Part shown: in pieces, positions 37,701-45,478 of the stretch
Layout of the letters: each line of letters starts with the position of its first letter
Numbering within the stretch: the stretch's first letter is position 1
From: Caulobacterales bacterium
GTDB lineage: Bacteria > Pseudomonadota > Alphaproteobacteria > Caulobacterales > Caulobacteraceae
DNA length: 45,478 nucleotides
NCBI GenBank assembly: GCA_947475655.1
Contig: CANJOB010000003.1
Coordinates: 1-45,478 of the forward strand
Direction: 5' to 3'
Position numbers and translations under genes: made by a program
Notes under the pieces: generated by a model
What the model was told of the DNA's origin: nothing
Databases searched by the model: none
Seen by the model: the letters and a program-made list of their open reading frames with translations, nothing else

Positions 37701-39104
37701 CTAGTAGAGGCCGGCCTTGCCGCGGACGGAATCGATCAGGCGCTTGGGATCGTAGCCGTAGCCTTCCTTGAACACGACCTCGACGTTGCGGACATCACGC
37801 ACGTTGACGGTGGGGTCGCCGCCTATCAGCACCACGTCCGCCTGTTTGCCGACGGCGAGCGAACCGATCTTGTCGGCGCGGTTCAGGTAGGTAGCGGCGT
37901 TCATGGTCGAGGCCTTGACGATCTCCTCGAACTTGAAGCCGCCTTCGACCCGCAGTTCGAGTTCGTGCAGGTTGGAGAAGCCGGGCACCACGCCGCCGGC
38001 GCCGGTCGGGTCGGTGCCGATCATCAGCAGGCCGCCCTTGTCATAGAACTGCTTGTCGATCTTCACCTGTTCGGTCAGGCGCGCGGGCGGCGGGCTGCCG
38101 GGGGGGAGCGAGGCGCGGCCGCGGCTGTTGCTCTCGTACAGCTTCTGCACGTCCGGGGCGTAGACGTCGAACCCGGGCTTTTCCCGCGCCGTGTCGGCGA
38201 GGGCCAGGTTGGACGTCATGGCCACCTTGTGCGCGACCATGTAGTCGAGCAGGTCGTTGACCTTCCTGGGTTCGTACACCGACTCTCCAGTGGGGCAGAC
38301 GTCGGGCTTTTTGTCGGCCTTGAAGTCCGAAGCCGCGCCCAGACCGTGCTCGATGTTGTCGATGCCCAGATCCACCGCTTCGCGCACCGTCACCGAACAG
38401 AGATGTCCGGTGAATTTCAGCCCGCGCGCGTGCGCCGCCTTGATCGCGGCGCCCAGTTCGGCGCGCGTGATATTCATATAGGCCTTGAACGACATCGCGC
38501 CTTGGTCGGCGTAGAAGTTGACCGCTTGAACCGCAGCCTCGGGCGTCTTGATATCCATCAGCTGCGGAAACCGGCCCGGGCCGTTGATATAGGGACCGGT
38601 GGTGTCCATCCAGGGACCGGGCTGGTCGCCGCGGTTGATCGCATCACGCACATGCATGTCGCCGGCGAAGTGCATGGCGCCGGCCGTGCGCAGCGAGGTG
38701 ACCCCCCCGGCAAGGTAGAGCCTGGTGTAGCTCTCGGCGACGTAGCCGTACGATTTGCCGATCAGGATCGTGTAGAACATGTGCTCGTGCATGTGGATCA
38801 GACCGGGGATCACGGTCTTGCCCGTGCCGTCGATCACCCGCGCGCCGGCCGGCGCGCGGGTGGTGGCGGACGGACCCAGCGCGGTGATCTTGCCATCGCT
38901 CAGCACGATGGTCTGGCCGGCGCGCGGCGCGGCGCCCGTGCCGTCCACCACCTTGACGTTGGTGATGGCGACGACCGGGGCGTCGACCGAGACGAACTTC
39001 ATCGTCTCTTCGCTCAGCTTGGGACGCTGGGCCAGGGCCGGCCCCGCCAGCAGAAACGCGCCGGCGGCGGCGAGGAGGGCGGACTTACGTAGTGTGACGG
39101 TCAT
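37701..39104 (-). CDS. Exported amidohydrolase-family protein
   Basis: Signal MTVTLRKSALLAAAGAFLLAGPALA; metal motifs 'GLIHMHEHMF', 'FTGHLCS', 'NIEHGL', 'IGTDPTGAGG'; 'ADKIGSLAVGKQADVVLIGGDP'. Confidence 0.9.
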   Translation of the reverse strand: MTVTLRKSALLAAAGAFLLAGPALAQRPKLSEETMKFVSVDAPVVAITNVKVVDGTGAAPRAGQTIVLSDGKITALGPSATTRAPAGARVIDGTGKTVIPGLIHMHEHMFYTILIGKSYGYVAESYTRLYLAGGVTSLRTAGAMHFAGDMHVRDAINRGDQPGPWMDTTGPYINGPGRFPQLMDIKTPEAAVQAVNFYADQGAMSFKAYMNITRAELGAAIKAAHARGLKFTGHLCSVTVREAVDLGIDNIEHGLGAASDFKADKKPDVCPTGESVYEPRKVNDLLDYMVAHKVAMTSNLALADTAREKPGFDVYAPDVQKLYESNSRGRASLPPGSPPPARLTEQVKIDKQFYDKGGLLMIGTDPTGAGGVVPGFSNLHELELRVEGGFKFEEIVKASTMNAATYLNRADKIGSLAVGKQADVVLIGGDPTVNVRDVRNVEVVFKEGYGYDPKRLIDSVRGKAGLY

Positions 39105-39116
39105 GTCCGTCCTCCT

Positions 39117-41936
39117 TTAGAACTGGAACCGGATGCCGGCGCGGTAGGAGCGGCCGAGCAGGTCGTAGAGCGCCTCGGCGCCGATGCTGTTGGTCGGCAC
39201 GCGCGGCGGGTCGGTGTCGGCCACGTTCTCGATCACGCCGAACAGGGTGAACTTCTTGCCCCAGAGCTCAAGGTCGTAGTTCTGGGCCAGGTCCAGGTAG
39301 GCGACGTCGGCGACGTGGTTGCCGGCGATGCTCAGCGGGTGGCCCGACGGATAGTTGTTGAGCACGCCTTCACCCAGGTAGCGCAGGGTGGCGGTGGTGC
39401 GGCTCGGGCCCTGCAGATAGCTGGCGACGAACAGCCAGCGCCAGGCGGGGCCTTCGGTCGTGGCGCCCTTGGCGTTGGTGATCGCGCCGGCCAGCAGGGT
39501 TTCGCTCTTCAGTCGCTGCGAGCCCAGGGCACGCAGATCGAGCGAGCCGTTGAAACGGCCCATGTCGATCGGCATGCGGTAGGAAAGTTCGTAGTCGACG
39601 CCTTCCACCACTTGCTGTTGGGCGTTGATGCCGCCGATGTAGATGGTCGCGTCCACCAGGGTGTTGGGGTTTGAGCGGACGATCGACGTACAGGCCGCTG
39701 GATTTTGCGGCACGCCGACGCCGAAGCACTGGTCGACGACGGCCTGGCCGTTGATGACCGTGATCGCGTCCTTCACCTGGATCTTGTAGTAGTCGACCGA
39801 GACGCTGAAGCCGCTGAACCAGTCCGGGCGATATACGACGCCGTAGGTTTGGGTCTTGGCGATTTCGGGAGTCAGGTTCCTGTTGCCGCCGGTGATCTGG
39901 CGGGTTGAGACCGCCGGGCTGCCGGCCTGGGTGTGGTCCCGCGTCTGCGCCACGGTAGCCACGCCGCCGTTGAACAGTTCCAGCAGGTTAGGCGCGCGGA
40001 TGTCGCGCGAGCGGGTGCCGCGCAGGCGCAGCTGGTCGTTGACTTCCCAGGTCGCGCCCAGCTTCCAGGTGGTGACCTTGCCGCTGGTGGAATAGTCGGT
40101 GCGGCGCGCAGCGCCGTTGATGTCCAGGCTCTTGACCAGCGGAATATCGCGCAACACGGGGATGATGGTTTCGCCGTAGAACTCCTTCACCGTGAAGCTG
40201 CCGCTCGAGGGTGTGAAGCCGCCGCCGAACCACAGGCCCATGGAGGACGCCCGGTCGACCACCGACTTGTAGCTGTCCTTGCGCTGTTCGTAGCCGGCGG
40301 CCACAGAGACCGGGCCGGCCGGAAGCGTGATGGGTTCGATCTGAGCGTCGAAGGCGAACACCTCCTGGTTGATGTCGATGTCCTGCTGCGCCGGCGAGAA
40401 TCCTTGGGTGACGCCGGTGATGTAGTTGATCGATTGCTGGCTGATGAGGCCTTCGCCGAAGATGTTGGCCGGGACGCAGCCGTTGGTCGGGTTGGTCAGG
40501 GTCGAGCGGCAGATCGGGGCGCCTGCCGCCACGCCGGCGACGCCGCCGGTGGCCGGATTGCGGATCGCATCGATCGCCAGCGAGTAGTAGCTCGGGATCG
40601 TCATGTCGAAGTAGTTATAGCGGACGTCACTGGTGCCCTTTTGATAATAGGCCGACCACTTGCCGGTCTGCAGGAAGTCGCCTTCCAGGGCGGCCAGCCA
40701 GCGCTGCTGCTGGCGGTGATAGCCGATCGAGGTCACGTGTCCGCCCGGCTGGGTCAGGTCACGGTTCATCCGGCCGTATTGGAAGGTGGTGATGTTGGCG
40801 GCCGCCATGGAGTTCAGAATCTGCTGCGGCAGGAAGGGGTTTTCGTTGCGCACGGTGATGTCCGCGAAACGTGAGGGGACCGCCGACCAGTTCCAGGAGT
40901 CCGACTTTCCGAAGCCCGCCTCGCCGTAGAAGCGGATCTTATCGGTGATCTCGTAGCTGACACGGCCGAAGGTGTTCCAGTTGGTCAGGTCGGAGATCAG
41001 GGGCCAGCCGCTGGCGGTGTCCTCGAAGGTGCCGCCGGCCTGCAGGTTGCCGCTGATGATGTCGCCATACCGCCATTGATAGATCTGGCCGCCTGGGCCA
41101 AAGGCGGTGCCCTTCAGCGGGCCGGCGGTGATCAGGCCGCCGTTGGTGGCGCGGCCGAAGGTGATGTCCGTGCGCGCGATCTGCGCCGGCTGGGTTCCGC
41201 CCGCCACGTAGGCGGGGTTGGGGATCAGGCGGTAGCCTGGCACGTACCAGTCGCGCTTCACCACGTCGTCGATGCCGTTGGCGGTCAGGTACAGGCCGCT
41301 GAGGATGACGTGGCCCCGGCCGCCGGCGAAGGCCTGTCCGATTGCGATGTCTGCAGTGCCGGTCTCGCCGTCGCCGTATTCGGTGCCGCCGTAGCTCACC
41401 GAGCCCTTGATGCCCTTAAACTTGGAGTCGAGGATGAAGTTGGTGACGCCGGCCACGGCGTCCGAGCCGTAGGCGGCCGAGGCGCCGCCGGTGACGATGT
41501 CGACGCGCTGGACCAGGTTGGTGGGGAGCAGGTTGATGTCGACGGCGGAGTTGAGGCCGGCGCTGACCACCCGGCGGCCGTCCAGCAGAACCAGGGTGCG
41601 CGCGGTGCCGAGGCCCCGCATGTTCAGCAGGTTCGAGCTGCCGAAAATGGTGTTGGAGGTGCTGCGGGTCGTCCGCGGCGAGGTGGCGTTGCCCAGCTGC
41701 GGCAACTGGTTGACGTAGTCGGCGATGTTGGCCGGCCCGCGGGCGATGATGTCCTCGGCGCCGATGACGGTCGTTGGGGTGGGGGCCTCATAGCCGTTCC
41801 GAATAATGCGGGAGCCGGTGATGACCACTTCCTCGACCACCGGAGCGGCGGGAGCCTGGGCGTAGGCCTGGCTGGTCAGGGCGACGGCGCAGACACCGCC
41901 GAGCAACATGGACGTCCTCGAGACGATCCGATTCAT
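39117..41936 (-). CDS. TonB-dependent receptor (divergent from the other four)
   Basis: Likely start MNRIVSRTSMLLGGVCAVALTSQAYA at 41936; 'EEVVITGSRIIRNGYEAPTPTTVIG', 'IVTGGASAAYGSDAVAGVTNFIL', C-terminal 'GRSYRAGIRFQF'. Confidence 0.95.
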   Translation of the reverse strand: MNRIVSRTSMLLGGVCAVALTSQAYAQAPAAPVVEEVVITGSRIIRNGYEAPTPTTVIGAEDIIARGPANIADYVNQLPQLGNATSPRTTRSTSNTIFGSSNLLNMRGLGTARTLVLLDGRRVVSAGLNSAVDINLLPTNLVQRVDIVTGGASAAYGSDAVAGVTNFILDSKFKGIKGSVSYGGTEYGDGETGTADIAIGQAFAGGRGHVILSGLYLTANGIDDVVKRDWYVPGYRLIPNPAYVAGGTQPAQIARTDITFGRATNGGLITAGPLKGTAFGPGGQIYQWRYGDIISGNLQAGGTFEDTASGWPLISDLTNWNTFGRVSYEITDKIRFYGEAGFGKSDSWNWSAVPSRFADITVRNENPFLPQQILNSMAAANITTFQYGRMNRDLTQPGGHVTSIGYHRQQQRWLAALEGDFLQTGKWSAYYQKGTSDVRYNYFDMTIPSYYSLAIDAIRNPATGGVAGVAAGAPICRSTLTNPTNGCVPANIFGEGLISQQSINYITGVTQGFSPAQQDIDINQEVFAFDAQIEPITLPAGPVSVAAGYEQRKDSYKSVVDRASSMGLWFGGGFTPSSGSFTVKEFYGETIIPVLRDIPLVKSLDINGAARRTDYSTSGKVTTWKLGATWEVNDQLRLRGTRSRDIRAPNLLELFNGGVATVAQTRDHTQAGSPAVSTRQITGGNRNLTPEIAKTQTYGVVYRPDWFSGFSVSVDYYKIQVKDAITVINGQAVVDQCFGVGVPQNPAACTSIVRSNPNTLVDATIYIGGINAQQQVVEGVDYELSYRMPIDMGRFNGSLDLRALGSQRLKSETLLAGAITNAKGATTEGPAWRWLFVASYLQGPSRTTATLRYLGEGVLNNYPSGHPLSIAGNHVADVAYLDLAQNYDLELWGKKFTLFGVIENVADTDPPRVPTNSIGAEALYDLLGRSYRAGIRFQF

Positions 41937-41968
41937 GAGTTTTCCTCCCCTAAGAATTCGCGCTTTAG

Positions 41969-41984
41969 AAACGCTCGACCGTTT
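41969..41984. promoter_or_regulatory. Candidate palindromic operator upstream of TBDR 39117-41936
   Basis: AAACG-CTCGAC-CGTTT; same arm and spacer layout as site at 42936. Confidence 0.35.
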
Positions 41985-42199
41985 TTCTTCCAGAATCGTA
42001 GGTTTGTTTCTGGACCGGCACAAGACCTCAGGCCAGCTTCACCATGGAATCAAGCCTAGGAGATCGTGTATAATTCCACTTATTTTGGAGCGCTAACGTC
42101 GCCGCCTTAGGGGCTCCGCGACAAAATCGGCAAATCTCTGCATAAATTCTTCGAAAGCGGCGAAATCCCGACGGCAGCCCATGCGCAGCTAAGCCATGA

Positions 42200-42802
42200 T
42201 CACTTTTTTTCATCTGGGATCGGCAGGCCGCTGAAGACCATGTCGGTGTGCATCCGAACGAGTTCGGCCTTGGTCAGCGGCCCGTCCGGCCGGTACCAGG
42301 CGCAGATGCCTGTCACCATGGCGATGATGGCGAAGGCCGCGACGTGGGTGTTGATCGGCGCCAGCCGGCCCTGGGCCACGCACTCGTCCAGGGTGTCGAT
42401 CAGCCGCCGCTCATAGGCCCGGCGCAGGCTGACGATCTCCCGCCTGTTCTCCGGCTCCAGGCTTCTCAGCTCGGAGTTGGCGATGAACACATCGGCCTTG
42501 CGGACCATGTGGTCCATGAGATGAAATTCGACAAAGACCCGCAACTTCTCCAGCGGATCCTGCACCCCGGCCAGCGCCTGGTCGACGTCGACCAGCAGGC
42601 GGGTCAGGTGCCCGCGCAACAGGGTGACAAGGAGATCCTGCTTGGTTTCTATGTAGTTGTAGAGAGATCCGGGCTGCAGGCCGACCTCCCTGGCCAGCTG
42701 CCGCAGGGTCAGCGCGTCGTAGCCGTGTTCGTAAATCAGGCGGACGCCCGCCGCCATGATCGCTTCCATGGTCTTGGGACCGCGCGAGCCCACGGTTCTC
42801 AT
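42200..42802 (-). CDS. TetR/AcrR-family transcriptional regulator
   Basis: HTH 'GYDALTLRQLAREVGLQPGSLYNYIETKQDLLVTLL'. Confidence 0.93.
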   Translation of the reverse strand: MRTVGSRGPKTMEAIMAAGVRLIYEHGYDALTLRQLAREVGLQPGSLYNYIETKQDLLVTLLRGHLTRLLVDVDQALAGVQDPLEKLRVFVEFHLMDHMVRKADVFIANSELRSLEPENRREIVSLRRAYERRLIDTLDECVAQGRLAPINTHVAAFAIIAMVTGICAWYRPDGPLTKAELVRMHTDMVFSGLPIPDEKK

Positions 42803-42935
42803 GGTTCAGCCCGCTTCCGCGCCTGGAGGACCATCGCTGCCGATGTGGTCAAAACCATTGCCAGTTCCAATTCGCCCGTGTGACCCTCTGCCCAGCCTGG
42901 GCCCCTCCGAACCGCCGTTGCGCGGCCCCGGAAAA

Positions 42936-42951
42936 AAACGTATGGCCGTTC
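42936..42951. promoter_or_regulatory. Candidate palindromic operator upstream of isovaleryl-CoA dehydrogenase gene
   Basis: AAACG-TATGGC-CGTTC, 45 nt before TTG start at 42996, in the TetR/acyl-CoA dehydrogenase divergent region. Confidence 0.35.
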
Positions 42952-42995
42952 TTAACCGGCATGGAAAGACCGTTTTAGCCTGAAGGGAAGACACT

Positions 42996-44164
42996 TTGCT
43001 GCTGAATAGGGAGAGGGAGCTCGATTTCGACCTGGGCGAGACCGCCGACGCGATCCGCGAGAGCGTGCGCGGCTTCAGCCAGGACGTCATCGCCCCCCTC
43101 GCCGCGGAGATCGACCGCAGCAACGAGTTCCCCAACCACCTGTGGCGCAAGCTGGGCGACCTGGGCGTGCTGGGCGTCACCGTGCCGGAGGAATACGGCG
43201 GCGCGGGCCTGGGCTACGTCGAGCACTGCGTCGTGATGGAGGAGATCAGCCGCGCCTCGGCCTCGGTCGGGCTGTCGTACGGCGCGCACTCCAACCTCTG
43301 CGTCAACCAGATCAAGCTGAACGGAACCCACGAGCAGAAACTCAAATACCTGCCCCGGCTGATCAGCGGCGAGCATGTCGGCGCCCTGGCCATGTCGGAG
43401 ACGGGTGCGGGGTCGGACGTCGTCTCGATGAAGCTCAAGGCGGTCAAGGCCGGCGACCGCTGGATCCTGAACGGCACGAAGATGTGGATCACCAATGGTC
43501 CGGACGCCGACACCCTGGTGGTCTACGCCAAGACCGATCCGGAGGCCGGGGCGAAGGGCATCACCGCCTTCCTGATCGAGAAGACCTTCAAGGGATTTTC
43601 CACCGCCCAGAAGCTGGACAAGCTGGGCATGCGCGGGTCGAACACCTGCGAACTGGTGTTCGAGGATTGCGAGGTTCCGGCGGAGAACGTGCTCGGCAAC
43701 CTGGGCAAGGGCGTCAACGTGCTGATGAGCGGGCTCGACTACGAGCGCGCGGTCCTGGCGGCGGGGCCCATCGGCATCATGCGCGCCTGCATGGACGTGG
43801 TCATGCCCTACATCCACGAGCGTAAGCAGTTCGGCCAGGCGATCGGCGAGTTTCAGCTGATGCAAGGCAAGGTCGGCGACATGTACACGATCATGAACGC
43901 CGCGACGTCCTATGTGTACACCGTCGCCAAGGCTTGCGACCGAGGCCAGGCCTCGCGCAAGGACGCCGCCGCCGCCATCCTGTTCGCGGCCGAGAAGGCG
44001 ACCTGGATGGCGCTGGAGACGATCCAGTGCCTGGGCGGCGTCGGCTACACCAACGAATTCCCCGCCGGGCGCCTGTTGCGCGACGCCAAGCTGTACGAGA
44101 TCGGCGCCGGCACCTCGGAAATCCGGCGCATGCTGATCGGCCGCGAGCTCTTCAAGGAGACGGC

Positions 44165-44168
<4 letters not shown>
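42996..44168 (+). CDS. ivd: Isovaleryl-CoA dehydrogenase
   Basis: '[80 protein letters not shown]', '[20 protein letters not shown]'; followed directly by MCC beta gene. Confidence 0.93.

Positions 44169-45478
<1,310 letters not shown>

Noticed and set aside
42040-42200. Possible motif copy upstream of the 39117-41936 TonB receptor
   Set aside because: Searched both strands by eye; no gap-free match to the invariant positions was found.
42185-42215. GCCATGATCACTTTTTTTCATC as another copy of the 30-nt motif
   Set aside because: Only the first few bases match, core TCATCC spacing is wrong, and it lies at the 3' end of the TetR gene.

Overview
GC-rich chromosomal window, probably alphaproteobacterial (Caulobacteraceae/Sphingomonadales-like; inferred from TonB-receptor style and composition, not proven). 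No rRNA, tRNA, CRISPR array or transposase was seen. Gene content is catabolic and envelope-associated. There are five TonB-dependent receptors (one truncated at the left edge) and four DUF6152-like small exported proteins, one with an apparent frameshift. Three pairs of DUF6644-like four-helix membrane proteins and five paralogous exported 'HPDxSGxW' proteins are also present. The rest includes exported hydrolases (M28-like, two alpha/beta hydrolases, a beta-helix protein, an amidohydrolase), two family III CoA-transferases, a MaoC-like protein, two acyl-CoA dehydrogenases, an MCC beta subunit at the right edge that the ORF track misses, two MFS transporters, an FAD monooxygenase, and LysR and TetR regulators. 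The main discovery candidate is a ~30-nt directional motif, roughly GGCATnAtyTCATCCgAACATATTgCTTTT. Seven copies each lie 55-200 bp upstream of the first gene of seven transcription units (~1.7-32.4 kb), and a weaker copy lies next to the LysR gene. This suggests a local regulon for a repeated module: TonB receptor + HPDxSGxW protein + DUF6152 (predicted mature N-terminus His-His, plus an NPH motif) + DUF6644 pair. All similarity statements come from reading the sequence by eye; no searches were run.
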